This document shows, one piece after another, positions 1 to 12,688 of a DNA stretch of 64,000 bases. Every line of letters begins with the position of its first letter. The first letter of the stretch is position 1. Origin of the DNA: Aricia agestis (taxonomy: Eukaryota > Arthropoda > Insecta > Lepidoptera > Lycaenidae); the NCBI RefSeq assembly GCF_905147365.1, contig NC_056428.1, positions 30,348,001 through 30,412,000 of the forward strand, in the 5' to 3' direction. The position numbers and the translations under genes are program-made. Under the pieces are notes generated by a model, which saw only the letters and a program-made list of their open reading frames with translations, was not told the origin of the DNA and searched no databases.

Positions 1-137
1 TCTATTATAGAGCTGTATACATGTAGTCGGTAGCGGCGTTTGAGCCATCATGGTATTCCGGTGAAATATATCACCAGGTCATCACCGACAAAAAATCAAA
101 TAAAATGCCACTTTATGATCTCGGCTATTAAAATTGA

Positions 138-472
138 AAAATCGGCTAAGTGCGATTTGCACTCGCTTCAAGTTCCGTATCATTATAGAGCAAAAATAAT
201 CAAAAATTGTGTTTTTTGTATATTAACATAACATTGATATCGAGTAAGAAATTAAAAAAAAAAATCACGTTTGTTAAAAAGTACGTCGTCATAAATATTT
301 CATTTATTTTTATTTTTAGTATTTGTTGTTACAGCGGCAACAGAAACACATAATCTGTGAAAATGTCAACTCTCTAGTTATTACCATTCCTGAGTTACAG
401 CTTGGAGACGGACAGACATCGAAGTCTTAGTAATAGGGTCCCGTTTTTACCCTACGGAACCCTAAAAACGCA
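138..472 (+). repeat. GTTCCGTA-family repeat, partial
   Basis: Starts with the 'cggctaagtgcgatttgcac' type end, then 'ttccgtatcattatagagca', an AT-rich middle, 'ttacagcggcaacagaaaca' and finally 'gtcccgtttttaccctacgg' plus aaccctaaaa. The order matches the fuller copy at 36190-36597, but the central block is shortened. No coding capacity. It is a very common lepidopteran interspersed repeat; I know no settled mobilisation mechanism for it. Confidence 0.75.
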
Positions 473-1652
473 TTAAGCGCAGCCCTATTAATAAATTTAA
501 TGGAAATAAAATGTTTCGATATTTTTTCTAATAGGTAGGTAATTAAATTTTGTATGTTTTCAATTTCAACAACATAATACTTAATAGAGACAAAAACGTA
601 CTATATGGATAAAGAAAATATTTTTAATTAATTTTGTACTTAGTAGGTAAAATATTTTTATTCCCAACAGCTCTTTACAAGGTTTATTTCATATTTGTTT
701 ATTAATATTTAACTGTAACAAGCACAGTGAAGTAGATTTTTAGATTAACAATTTTTTTTGATGATTTCGTCTGCTCAAAAAAAATATTATTTAGATGATT
801 TTTACCCGGTTTTTGAGATTTTTCGACAAGAAATTGTCAAAAATAAAAGAAAACTAGCAATATTTAAATGTTATTTAATTATAAAACGTATAAAACAGAG
901 CAAGATACACGTCGAGGCATTTAGGGCAGTGCTAGTTTCTGAACAAAATCTAGGACTTACTTATCTTAAATACCTTATTCCTAATAATTACAATTAAGTA
1001 TCATTATTTATGTAAAATAAACGAAAATCACAGTGTGTGCTCTCTGCCTCCGAATTTGAATTTTGAATCTATTGTAATAATTATTGGTTAATATTATAGA
1101 GTAAAAATCTAAAATATAATACTGCATTTAATATATTTTAGATTTTTCGCTTTATTGAAATACGTTTAACACGGTCCATGCGATTTTAGATCCTGGATGG
1201 ATTGAGAAAAAACTTATTTTAGCATCCAATTTGCTTTTCTAACAAATAACTGGATTCAGGGCCCACTTGTTCAGCGTAATAATAATGTCTAGCCTATTCT
1301 TTGAGGTTAGGTTCGAGACCTGGCTATCTGCCAAGGTGTCTATATTATTTAGGAGTTTATTAAAAACTTTCATTTCAAGCAGAACAAAATAAACTATTAT
1401 CTGAACTTCAACATATTACATAATAAACTTCGCAAAAAGCAAATAAAACATTAATTATTATTACATATATATAAATTAAGGTCCACTTACGCAGACCCAG
1501 GTTAAAGTTAATACCGGGTTAAATTATAGTGTGTTATCTCTTACATTTTTCATATATTTTACGAAAGAGATAACGTTTAATCCGGGGTCAACTTAACCCA
1601 GTTCTGTGCAAGGGGGTCTTAATTCATCAAGCCCCATACGATCACCGGTGAC
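473..1652. other. AT-rich sequence without recognisable gene
   Basis: A 79-codon lysine/isoleucine-rich frame at 758-997 (+) has no motif I recognise and is the kind of frame that arises by chance in AT-rich DNA. Nothing else can be supported. Confidence 0.4.
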
Positions 1653-1683
1653 CGAGACACAATAGAAATTCTATTGTGTCTCG
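1653..1683. repeat. Perfect short inverted repeat
   Basis: Arms of 15 bp (cgagacacaatagaa and its complement) around a single central base; no mismatch. Confidence 0.8.
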
Positions 1684-2341
1684 TTTTTCCACGATCTACG
1701 TTGTCTATTTTTTCAATTAAGTATCTTAATTATATTATGAAGTTCAACTCTTACGTCCTTCTGGATTATTTCTTTGATAGATTATCCTTTAGAGGCAGAT
1801 AGGTAGATTTTACCTATGGTTTTTAGGGTTCCGTAGTTTTAATCATCTCTTAGCAATAGAGAAATAATGGGTAGATTTCGGCTAAAGTTTGTGGTGCTAG
1901 TCGATTGAACTAACTACGCTAATCATCATCATCATCCTATTACCGTCCACTGCGTTAGGCTACGCGAATATTATAGTTAAGTTAAATTTTTATTAATTTG
2001 TTAAAATGTAAATATGCAATAGATAAAATTCATTCATTCATTCATTCGTTCATTCATTAGTAGTGATTGTAGTTAGACTACACAAGGTAGAGTTAAGGCA
2101 GTGTAAGAGCGACGGGAGAAGGGTGGAGGAATCGATTTTCCCATTCGGCCGACTTATTTGTCTACACTCCCATGCGGCTCCTATACTAGGGAAACCCTGA
2201 CTAAGTGGGTTACAATACTTTGCCTTGTAGTTTCTTTGTTACAAAGATACCTTAAGTATAAATTGTTATTCGTTAATCGTAGTTATTTTTGAAATAATTC
2301 CGGAAATATATAAGAATAACTTGCTGGTATGGATCTGAACA
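1684..2341. other. Non-coding sequence with a tetranucleotide microsatellite
   Basis: Contains a small GTTCCGTA-family scrap at about 1821-1845, an (ATC)n run near 1924 and an (ATTC)n microsatellite at 2028-2058 with one G interruption. No gene seen. Confidence 0.55.
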
Positions 2342-2671
2342 TTATGTCATGACAAAACTATTAGGGGTGCCAAATTTGATAAAAAATGTATTGAAAAATG
2401 ATAAAAAGTTTTTGTAATCGGCAAGGTTGCGTTTACCGCTGATTAAAATTTGCGCTTTTTGGTTTGCTAAACGGGCTTTAGTAGAAAAATATTTGTCAAA
2501 CTCTAAAAAATATTCCATGGAGAAGTAGAGACAATTTTTTTTCAAGTGTGACAAATATTTTTCTGCTAAAGAGCAGTTCCGCAACCATATTATGCGCATC
2601 CACAAATCGTTCTCAAAAAAAGTTAATCGTTCGTGCTCGTTGAATTGAAATTCATTCAACAAATACACCAT
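2342..2671 (-). CDS. Unrecognised 109-codon open frame, doubtful
   Basis: An uninterrupted minus-strand frame rich in F, L, K and N with no signal peptide, membrane helix or family motif I recognise. It contains an inverted repeat (about 2475-2498 against 2549-2573, arms about 24 bp), so the peptide is partly coded by both arms of one hairpin. That is more typical of transposon-derived DNA than of a gene. It lies on the luna strand inside the presumed intron 1, but no KLF residues are visible and I do not propose it as a luna exon. Confidence 0.2.
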   Translation of the reverse strand: MVYLLNEFQFNEHERLTFFENDLWMRIIWLRNCSLAEKYLSHLKKNCLYFSMEYFLEFDKYFSTKARLANQKAQILISGKRNLADYKNFLSFFNTFFIKFGTPNSFVMT

Positions 2672-4194
2672 TTTATTTAGACATGTTATCGAATTCAGGT
2701 TAATAATTTAACACTCAAACCATCAAGCAAGCTGCGGTTTGATTTCAACCAGAATTCCGAATGAGCACAAAATTCCCTCGGAACTGTTTAACGGCTTAAT
2801 GAAATACACACAAACTTTTGCATTTCATAACCAAGCTCTATTGTAAATATAAACTTAATCCAATATTAGTGTCGCTCAAACCCGAGAGGGGAGAGGCAAC
2901 TCGTATCATGTATGCTCGCATCACATTCGCTGAACTCAAACGTACAACTAGTTTAATTTCAACATTTTATACGCTTTGATGGTAGGTTAGCCCTTGTTTA
3001 TAATGAAGTTCGATTCTGTACTTTGAGCTTTATGGCATGGTAACAAGATCGAAAAGTGCTACACGCCAGCCGTACGTTGTAAAGTTGTAAACCAAATATT
3101 ACTTTCGAAATAATTTTAATACTACGTCTGCAGTTCCAAACTCGCAGTAAAATGACGTTTGTAATATACTCAAAAACATAACCAGTAGATTTTAACCGAA
3201 ACCTTAAATTATATCGAGTTAATTTAGAAGGTACATTATACATAAATACAGTCTATTATATAATATTTTCTGAGTACTACAACGCAAAAGCCAAATCTTT
3301 AGAGTTTAGACCCAGAAACTTGAAATTTTACACACGTGTTCCCGCAATAATATTAAGAACCACAAAATATAATTAAAAAAATCCACCACGGTTCTTAAAT
3401 CAGAATACCTATTATTTAACGCAGGCAAAGTCGCGAAAAGGTAAGTCTAGTATAAATTGTATATGTAAGTGTAAGTGTTGTGTGTAAGTGTAAATTGTAA
3501 TAAAATACAATACATTGTATTGTACATACATATATACATTGTAGCACTGGTTTTATTGAAATGTCCCGTTAGTATCGGCGAGGGATTTACAATACTAGGT
3601 CAGCAAATTTATTATTTATCAGTGTATTAAGGACATCCAGTTGCAATGATGCAAGTAGTCCAATGGAATTTATTTTGCTTATACCGTCAGCTTTAGCCCA
3701 ACGATATAAGGATGACTTTCGAAGAATTCGGAGGTAAAAAAATATATAACAGTATCAGTAATATGAGGCTTGTTTTGTGCATGTGTCATGTGTGTGAACA
3801 CGACTCCAGTCAGGTCTGCCTGCGATCGGTCCGATCCGATCAATCGGCCTTTTCGTATCTGCACCAACTTACTATAACTACCTATAACTACAATGCAAAA
3901 TTTCAAATCCTTGGTTAAAGTCAATAATGGACGCCATATTTAACGATAACCATAGAGCTCGACAAGGCTTTAAATGAACGTGGCGAAAAAAGGAACTAAT
4001 GCTGTCATCATGCATAAACGCAAATTTTAAAGTTAAATCCATATTTTTGACCATAATTACTGTAAACATAACCACGCCTCTGGTGCAACCCACCCCAAAT
4101 GTTTGATAATAAGAATAATTGGAGTCTGAGATTTTTTAAATAACAGTTATACTTAAGATTTTAAGCTATTGAATAGCCTTTATCGCGGGCTTTG
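2672..4194. other. AT-rich non-coding sequence
   Basis: No repeat family or gene recognised, apart from short GTAAGT/TGTAAGTG-like low-complexity at 3460-3500. Frames of 68-81 codons at 3679-3924 overlap on both strands and look like chance. Confidence 0.4.
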
Positions 4195-4535
4195 AGCGCG
4201 GCCCCTAAGTCAAGAAATTCCGCAGGTAACGATTAAAACTAACACATTACACACCCCACTCCGGCCGACAATATAAGCTTGGTACGCGCACAGTTTGTCG
4301 GCGCGTGCCGGGGCGGATCGGGGCTCAGCGCAGCGCAAAATGCGCTATAGCACACTATTGCCGGGTCGGGTAAGCGCGCAATGCATTGACGGATTTTGAG
4401 CCGAGGCTTGCCGGGCCGCATCGAATCACATCCGCGCGCCGCTTGCTATAGCACACTGTTGCCGGGGCGCAGCGGGTCTTGTCGGGCCGTGTCGCATTGA
4501 CGGAAATCCGCCGAGCAAAGAACCGATATGTGAAA
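4195..4535. repeat. GC-rich island with an imperfect direct repeat
   Basis: Base composition changes sharply from the AT-rich flanks. Two blocks, roughly 4340-4420 and 4442-4520, share the order 'gctatagcacact.ttgccgg', then a (t/c)gggccg core and 'gcattgacgga'. This subterminal direct-repeat layout is common in non-autonomous DNA transposons, but clear terminal inverted repeats were not found. The minus-strand frames here are arginine/alanine-rich composition artefacts. Confidence 0.5.
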
Positions 4536-4679
4536 ACGGCCTCCAATGTGTTTCTAGAGTCGTATATTACGATGATCTCGTAGGCAGCGCAAAGAATTTC
4601 CGTGCTTTTAAACGTTTTTGTCATAATATTTGTACTATTGGAAACAATCCAAAACAAGCTTGTCAGTTTAAGTAAAGGT

Positions 4680-5140
4680 CATTTTTTTTTATTAAGTAGG
4701 CTTAATACAATTTAATTATTTTCCCGTGGTGCCCTTTGTTCGGACATTAATGTCACGAAAATTTGGCTGTCTCCCGCTTTGCTTGGGGAGGGAAACTGGA
4801 TTTCTCCTACTCCTCCTACCTTTCTTCTGATTAATTTCGTTGCGGGTCCCAAGACAGATTTAGCTTGTCCCTCGGGCATCCCTGAGATCATATCAAAGGG
4901 TTTTCATGGTTGGTTACCACTGTTGATCCTGGCGACACAGGAGTTGCAGTGGTGGGAATGTGTGGTAGGCCATTTGCCCGTTACAAAAAAAATCCGCTTC
5001 CATACAAATTGTATGAAGGCGTATTTTTGCGATGCGGCACGCTGAGCCCCGGCACGGCCCGTCTCAGTGTGCTCACTCCTTTACCGCGCAGTCCTCGAGT
5101 GCCACACCGCCACACGTATTTTACTCTCGTACCTTGTTAA
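4680..5140. other. Moderately GC-rich segment of unknown origin
   Basis: Unlike its surroundings, this has balanced composition and two overlapping frames of 76-88 codons, neither with a motif I recognise. It may be a decayed retroelement. I cannot assign it. Confidence 0.25.
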
Positions 5141-5249
5141 TGGTTGGCAAGTCGATATTATGTTAACGTATCTTTATGAATTGAGGGTCTATTGTTGTCA
5201 AAGGTAAAATGATTCTGAACGCATCGTACTTAGTTACAAGGTCAGCTGT

Positions 5250-5288
5250 AGTATTTTTATCCCTACGCGCTGTAGGGATAAAAATACT
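5250..5288. repeat. Perfect short inverted repeat
   Basis: 17-bp arms (agtatttttatccctac and complement) with a 5-base loop; no mismatch. It could fold as a hairpin if transcribed. Confidence 0.8.
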
Positions 5289-5532
5289 CGTATGTTTATA
5301 GCTGAATTTGATGTCAGTAAAGAGTAGACGCCTTCGTATGAACTCGTGAATTAGGCTCCTGGCCCCTTAGACAAAGTATCTTTCGAACGATGGCTAAATT
5401 CGTTATCAAAATGTATGCGGTTTGACATAAGTCACCGCTAAATGACATTTCACAGACGAAGACTAATGTCAAATCCCATTGAAAATATGAAATAATTAGT
5501 TAGAACTTAGATCTCAAAACTAAAAAATCTGT

Positions 5533-5742
5533 CGTTAAGTGTCTGAAAACACTAAGCCGAAAACACGGCCGAAATTCGGCATGATTACGCCTGTATAGGC
5601 CTGCAATGTATTTTAAATTGCTGATGACATACCACTCCGAAATTACGTCGCGTTATATTGTATGCGAAGCGCATTGCACTAGCCGTAATCATGCCGAACT
5701 TCGGCCGCGTATTTTCGGCCTAGTGTGTTTAGACACTTAACG
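5533..5742. mobile_element. Foldback MITE with about 60-bp terminal inverted repeats
   Basis: The ends read cgttaagtgtct and agacacttaacg. The arms continue through 'gccgaaaacacggccgaa' and 'cggcatgattacg' with few mismatches, and a short AT-rich centre separates them. No coding capacity, so it would need a transposase in trans. Confidence 0.7.
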
Positions 5743-8700
5743 TTAGTTTGACGTAATTTAAGGACGAGTACGAAGGTGCACTAATATAGGATTAAATATC
5801 AGAATCGGGTAGTGTGTAGCCGGCCTAAGTATCGACCGAGCACTTTAAAAGTCGACTAAAAGCAGAACGATGATGTCATTAGGGGTGTGGCCTAATTATT
5901 GACTCGGTCACGAATAATAACGTATAAATTATCTTTTTTCACCTGTTGTTACATCGCTATGCTTATAATATTATCGTCGCTGTAAAAAACCAACTCGAAT
6001 TAACGAAATTAGGTTAGGTGGTTCATAAAAAATATATTTTGCTACGTGTAGGCTGTAAAATATAAGAGTCTACCTTACAATTACTAACATAATAATTATT
6101 AATGTTAATCCATGTGGCTGTTATTCTGAAATGGTTTTGTCATCGAGTTCAAGTGTAAAATAGCTACTCCAAAGGAGTCAGACAGAGGAAGATACATTAA
6201 TAAACAGCGTAACCTTTGAATATTAGGGGTAAAAATTTAAAATAAAGTTTAGCTGTTGGTGTTGGCACAAGATTTAATCGTACTGAACTTTAAATTAGTC
6301 ACAAGACCACAAATGTTTTTATTGTGATTTTCACTAATTGTTTAACATTTAACATGTTTTCACTCGGGGGTTGAAAATTCAGGGGTTAAAAAATGAATAT
6401 CACAAAATATAAGATTGCAGCTCACATTTCGTTTTATTTCGTTTACTCGGTTACTCCCATGAAGTTTTATCCTCAATTTTATAAAAACTTTTAGAACCTA
6501 AAAACCTCCTAAATAATAAAATTAATAAAAATTTTTACGTAGAGTCAGGCGCTACTTGGCAGAAATCCATATCTTAAAATTTAGAATATTATTATTTTTA
6601 GCATTTTTTCCGCGAAATAAACCTCAACCTGTATACACGCATGCCTATAGGTACGTACTTACACTTAATGTGTACTGTGTACATATTTTTACGGTCAAAT
6701 CACTGTATATAATCTTAATACCCCCACCCAATAGCGCCAGCGATAACTCGGCAGGAATGCTCATTTGCCACAACCTTTATCAAAAGGACGATAAACCGAA
6801 ATGCCGAAAACCTTATTCTACGGCGTAATCTCTTCAGCATGCCAATCGCCAAGGCCTTCAAAACTAACATTACGAATACCGGAGGTCCTATCTAACTCTT
6901 CTTTGTTAAGTTATGTGCGTATTATGTTAATTTTTATTGAGTCAACGTAACGAATAAAGTTTTGAATAACGTTATTGATGCAGGACAGTTACTATCTACA
7001 TGGATTATTGCATGATGCATCTTAGAGGAAGTAAACTATCGTGTCGGACTGACGTCTGTTGGAATTACGACTTTATTATTTTATGAATACCTTTTAAATT
7101 AGTGATAATAGTTATTTTGGAAGTCGAAACTTGGGACTTAGATAAACCGATGTGGAATGGATTTTTGTATTACTTCAATGTTTTTCTTCTGCTTCCGTGT
7201 TTTTAGTACCAAAAAAACATGTTCCTGCTCAGCAGGGATTAAAATGATGAATCTAATTTAACTATTTACAAAACACACAATCCATGACACTCTCTGAAAT
7301 TCCTTGTTTTTAAACATTGGTCATTCTAAAAACAAATCAACAAAAAGGGGATAAGAATTTGTGTTTTTTTGCGTTGACTACGAACACATCTTTATTCTTT
7401 ATAAATATCGCGTCCTAAATCCCTTGGTCCAACCCTTTGATAATATCCGTGAATGTTGTTGTCTCTCTCTCGCCTATGCGTTAGAAGGGGAAGGCACGGT
7501 CAGTCGTATATTTATAAGTTTATACGTCTCAGTTCAGTGATCCAACGTAGTACTCCCCTTTGAACTAGTACGTTTTATACGCGTACCCTTTTTTATACCC
7601 ATTGATATTTACGCCGCTAAGGTGCAGATCTGTCATGGCTCTCATTCCCAATTTACTTGATCTTAGGGCCTAACGACCCTCGTCCTTAAAGTGACAATTA
7701 CATATGACTGTTTGTTCAAAAGTTTACTACTGTTAAGTGCTAGTTTAACAACGTAAGTTATTATGTCTTCGAGTAGGTAGGTAGGGATTTTCTGCTTATA
7801 ATTTAGTAAAAATCTGTAAAATTAATAAATATTGGATATAAACGGTTTTGTTTTTTGATATTTGCAAACATTCTACATAAATCATACCTATATGTAAAAA
7901 CGACGAAAAAACCCTAATGGATCACTATAAAAATTTCAGAAAATGGTCGTCGGTACGAGTGAATATTGAATAACGGATGATGTTTCTCTTTTAAAGCTCC
8001 GCAGGATGCCTAAAAATTCATAAAAAAGATTGATTGCAAAAAAGTATTAACGAAAATATTTTCGTCACAAAATTTTGTTTTGAAAAAAAAATTGAATGTT
8101 TATTTTTTAAATGTTAGAGCTAGAGACGCCTCAATCTAAAATTTAAGGTTCAATAAAATTTAAACACAGTGTAGGCGTAAGAATGTGACCTTAGAGACGG
8201 TGTGGATCTTTAATGTGGGCAGACTTGCATTACCAGTACGAGTACAATGACATAACCTAAGAGATGATTATGTTTCAAAAGCAAAAAGTTTTAGAAACAA
8301 AAGATCGGGATTTGTGAAAGTAGAATACCATCATAAATATTTCATGCAAGATGATGCCAAGTCGAAAATATCAGTGCAGACGTCTTTAAGTTATTAGGTC
8401 TTAATTCTTATACTATAGATACTTTCACAGATTACTCTATGTGCAAATAGAGAAAAGCCTACTGATCTAAAATATCTGTAGCCTAAGACTCTTCATTTCA
8501 GACAGTTAATAATATTATAGGCTTAGCCGTTCAGATAGCGTGATATTTTTTACATTTTTAACAAGAGACGCAAGGTGTGAATTGCTGTGATGCTCTGAGG
8601 AACCATGATCCGATGAAACTCGAAACAATTGATTTATCGCACCAACAGGCTAGCCTAATTAGTGGTTCCCAAACCTTTTCACGCGGCATGTAGTCATATT

Positions 8701-8935
8701 TTTTACTATCATTGTCAAAAATTAAAAAAAAATACAGCACGAATTTTTTATGAAATGAGAACAGATATAAAAAAAAAAACAATAATGGTTGCAGAGCAGT
8801 AAAAGCAGCGACCACATAAATGTGGTCGCTGAGTAAAAGCGACCGCCGCATTATAAGTCTGGAGTTTGGACAATACTTTATAATCCGCGATGCAAAAATT
8901 TGCTAATCTATGTACGTGATTCCTCAGCAACGGAG
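5743..8935. other. Long AT-rich stretch without recognisable gene
   Basis: No supported gene. Visible items: a lone hAT-like end 'agtggttcccaaacctttt' near 8661 with no partner found, and a 10-bp-arm hairpin at 8807-8830 (agcgaccaca..tgtggtcgct). A 90-codon frame at 6556-6828 shows no family motif. Confidence 0.4.
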
Positions 8936-9274
8936 GGCTTTTTTATGAAATAAGGGGGCAAACGAGCAAACGGGTCACCTGATGGAAAGCAACTTCCGTC
9001 GCCCATGCACACTCGCAGCATCAGAAGAGCTGCAGGTGCGTTGCCGGCCTTTTAAGAGGGAATAGGATAATAGGGGAGGGTTGGGATGGGAACGGTAGGG
9101 AATAGGGGAGGGTAGGGAAGGGAATAGCCAATAGGGTAGGGGATTAGGCCTCCGGTAAACTCACTCACTCGGCGAAACACAGCACAAGCGCTGTTTCATG
9201 CCGGTTTTCTGTGAGAACGTGGTATTTCTCCGGTCGAGCCAGCTCATTCGTGCCGAAGCAAGGCTCTCCCACGT
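8936..9274 (-). mobile_element. Poly(A)-type retroposon copy A (about 340 bp)
   Basis: Begins with a T run (the poly(A) tail read from the other strand), followed by 'atgaaataagggggcaaacg', a purine-rich block of gggaatag-type words, 'ctccggtaaactcactcact' and 'cattcgtgccgaagca', ending near ctctcccacgt. A second copy in the other orientation is at 61843-62179. The A tail indicates mobilisation by target-primed reverse transcription. It has no tRNA-like A/B boxes that I can see, so it may be a LINE 3' end or a non-tRNA SINE. Confidence 0.65.
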
Positions 9275-9387
9275 CTAAATGGGGCTCCAATGACTTGGCT
9301 CCCGGAACCGTGGAGCCCACTTTCGGAACCAATAGCCTAAATTCTAAAGGTTATTATCGGGTTAGAGGCATCAAGAGCCGCGTTGAT

Positions 9388-9500
9388 GCCCCGCAAATTG
9401 CATCAAACGAGCGTTTAATACCCAGTTCCTATCGACTGGATTATGCCTTAATGCACCTAATATGGGCTTAGTGTGGGCATTTGATGCAATTATTTACGGG
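9388..9500. repeat. Imperfect inverted repeat around a GCATCAA motif
   Basis: The left arm contains 'cccgcaaattgcatcaaac' and the right arm 'tttgatgcaatt' followed by 'acggg', with a small insertion. It probably marks the ends of a small foldback element next to retroposon copy A. Confidence 0.4.
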
Positions 9501-9705
9501 TTTGCACGTGGAATGAACATGGAATTCACTTTGGACCTGTATTAAAATTTTTGGGATGGAACCAGGCCAGGCCAGACCCAAAATACTTTTAGTAGAGTTT
9601 AGTAGAGTTTAGCTTTAGAGCTAAGAAGAAAAGTGGTCAAAGCAAAGAAATAATTATGTAGAAAGAGTAGTTTGTAGATTAGGTAATGCAGGACATTATC
9701 TTAAA

Positions 9706-10591
9706 CTAGATGTCCCGCGCAGCTTCGCCCGCGTAAATAAGAATTTTACAGAAACCGTACATTTTCCCATAAAAAATATTTCCCCCGTTTTTCCCACATT
9801 TTACTGAGTTTCTTCGGTCGTATTAGTCTTAGCGTGATTATATAATATAGCCTATAGTCTTACTCGATAAATGATCTATCTAACACTGAGATAAGTTTTT
9901 AAATCGGATGTAGTTCCTGAGATTGACGCGTTCAAGCAAAAATACTCTTCAGGTTTATAATATAAGGTAGGTATAGATTTTTTTTAAATTATCGCTTGAC
10001 AAACTCGAGTCTCGATCTAAAAGACTATGAAATGGTATAATATGGTAGTGATGATGATGATGATGAATGTAATTTGCATAGTAGCATATGCTTTCTGTTC
10101 TTAAAACAACGCCGAAACCTCCAAACTTGTATCTATAAAGAATCAGGAGTTCTCTCAGCACCTTCCGAACCACGGTGTACCAGGTATATCTCGGTGCAAA
10201 ATCTTACTTGTTGGTAGCATATGCTTAGAATACTTCTGACTTCTCACGAAACCAAAGTCACCACAATATGTTTCCCTCTAAGTTTTGAGGAGTTCCCTCG
10301 ATTACTTATAGATCCTTCATCAGATCACCACTTTTGTGAATATATACCAAAAGAAAAATTTTGAAAATCGGTTAAACGGCGTAGTAATCGTTGAATATAA
10401 GAAAACGAACATAACACCTCCCCCATTTTGAAAGTCGGTTAAAATTGTAGCCTATGTGTTATTCTGATGTATAAGCTATATTATTGTAAAGTTTCATTAA
10501 AATCCGTTCAGTAGTTTTTGCGTGAAAGAGTAACAAACATCCATACATCCACACATCCAAACAAACTTTCGCCTTTATAATATTAGTAGGA
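9706..10591 (-). mobile_element. Non-autonomous Helitron, minus strand, both ends present
   Basis: The right edge, read on the minus strand, starts TCCTACTAATATTATAAAGG, the usual lepidopteran Helitron 5' end. The left edge read likewise ends in a GC hairpin from 'cgcgggcgaagctgcgcg' followed by CTAG and an A/T junction, the Helitron 3' signature. No Rep or helicase domain remains, so it depends on an autonomous partner. Internal text 'ccgttcagtagtttttgcgt' is shared with the copy at 26293. Confidence 0.8.
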
Positions 10592-11582
10592 TTAGTAGGA
10601 AGTAGGAAGTAGGATGTGATGGTATGGCTATGTAGCGATAGAGGTGATAGATTGCACATCACCTACACACCGTTATAATATACATTTTTATGGACACAAC
10701 ACATTCAAAAATATCAGTTAAAATTGACCAAAAAACGTCTACATCCGTTGTACCTTTAATGATAGAAATAAGATCGAAAATTGACTAAAAACCGTACCTT
10801 TTTCTCTATTATATTAGATTTAAGTTAGATGTTTTGAACATCTAACATTGCTAAGAATTTAGTGCAAACAGCGAACGAAAAAGTTCAGTTTTGCTTGAAT
10901 GAAGTATAAATTCTTCGAGCATGCATGAAATTGTAAAGTATGAATTCAACGCGGGAATGTGGATATACTCGTATGTAACACTTCAAGAATATTTCAACTC
11001 AATATTTCCAGAGTATAATCGTATTATATCGTATTATATAACTGCTTTCAGACTCGAATACAACTTTTGTTGATAGCTTTGCACAAGATTGGCTTTGCTT
11101 GAATCATTCATTTTCTTAGTAGTATGTAGTAGCTAGCTCTACATATTAAAAGTTAAAACCCATATAGCGCAGACTGCATTATTTGACCAAAATCCAACAA
11201 TTATGTGCAATAATCCGATTGTTTAAATGGAAACCCATTTTAAATCTGGTTGGTTTGGTTTTACACTTGAAATAAGTTAATTTTGTTATTTGAGTGGTAT
11301 GAGTTCGTTTCATAATTCAAGACGTGAGTGGATAGGGTAAGTAACATGAAAAGCTTCCCGTTTTTTTTTTGTTTTAATGGAGGTTTTAGGGCCGGAAAAA
11401 ATATTTGAAATAGAAAGTATGGAATTTATGTGTAGCCACATATATTAGCTTGGTTATGAAGTAGATAAGTCACAAGTTTTATGAAAATAATTAGGGAAAA
11501 ATGAGTTATTGTCCGTATGTTACGAAATGTTACTTGTTCGATTCTTCCACTCACGACTTCAATTATGGAATACTTATTAAGC
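10592..11582. other. AT-rich non-coding sequence
   Basis: Only a small 10-bp-arm hairpin (gttagatgtt..aacatctaac, 10822-10844) stands out. No gene or repeat family recognised. Confidence 0.4.
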
Positions 11583-11838
11583 ATACGCAAAGGTCGCAGC
11601 AGAAGCCGCTACTAGCATAATATACAATACTAGCTGTCCCGGCAAACGTTGTTTTACAATAAAATGATTTTCCCTGTTTTCCTTATTTCCTCTTGAAGTT
11701 TTTTCAGAATTTTTTTCTATAGACCTCACGGAGCCCGAGACCTTTCCAACGAATGCAAAACCGTGGAAATCGGTTCGTGCATTCTGGAGTTGTAGCGTCA
11801 GGAAGGAAAACCTGACTTATTTTTTATAATATTAGATT
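11583..11838. repeat. Lepidopteran CTAGCTGTCCCGGC repeat, with a second repeat fragment at its edge
   Basis: 11583-11620 ('tacgcaaaggtcgcagcaga' onward) also occurs at 29680-29713. 11630-11838 starts ctagctgtcccggcaaacg, carries 'ggagcccgagacctttccaa' and 'ggttcgtgcattctggagtt', and ends in ataatattag. This is a widespread lepidopteran repeat. The ends resemble those of Helitrons, but no clear 3' hairpin was found. Confidence 0.6.
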
Positions 11839-12282
11839 ATTCTGACCTAAATCGGACATGACGCACACGTCATTTTAGGATATTGACAGAAATCTTGTCA
11901 CACGTCGGACGAAACTTTTTGTTTACTCACTATGCTGGTGTTGCTAGTACGAAAACATTGCAGTAACAAATACCATGTAGAGTAAAACCGGTAAGTGAAT
12001 ACCAAATATTCATCATTCGGAATCCAATTCCGAGCATTCCAATAATTTCATTCCACTAGAAATGTCATTTTGGTAACCACGAATGATGAAACAATTCCAT
12101 GATGAAATGTCACAGCGGTCATATGACGGACATTCTCACCTAACTACAATGTTACATTTCATTCGTCAAATATCAAAAGTGCTTTTCCACTGAAATTCTG
12201 CTCTGTTCACCATTTGGGTTTCAACAGGTTTCAACTATCAATATGCTTTTAGAAATACACTAGCTAGTTTTTAGCTTTCTTT

Positions 12283-12688
12283 TTCTGTCTGTCCGTCTGT
12301 CTGTCCGCGGTTTTTCTCAGAGACTAAAGCTGTAATTTGGCATGAATGCATATTATATTTATGATGCCGACATAATGGTATAAAAAGCCTTTAATTTTTT
12401 TTTATTATCTGGGGGCACGGGAGTGCCCCCGCCAAGATGAGCCAAGCGAAGCGCGCATGGGCACTACCTACCTTTTCTCGAAACGTTTCGTCGTATTTTT
12501 GAACCCTCGTAACTTTGGTTTGAATAATGCCAGATAGTTGAAATTTTTAGGATATAGTGACATGGGTACAGTTATGAAATGCGCAAAGTTTGAATATCGT
12601 AGCTATTATACTTTAGATTTTATAGGTGTCCAAAAACCCACAATTTGGTCACTGACTCACCGATCATCAAAACTGTTTACTTCCTGAC
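12283..12688 (+). repeat. Lepidopteran repeat, left part, interrupted by a retroposon
   Basis: Contains tctgtctgtccg words, a GC hairpin 'gggggcacgggagtgccccc' at about 12411-12430 and later 'gactcaccgatcatcaaaac'. The text resumes at 12898 with 'agaaagctgaaatttggtat', the same order as the related copy at 47980-48090. The element was therefore continuous before the insertion at 12689. Confidence 0.65.

Noticed and set aside
9060..9160. G-rich tract as a regulatory element
   Set aside because: It is the purine-rich internal block of a retroposon that recurs (as c/t-rich) at 61975-62050.
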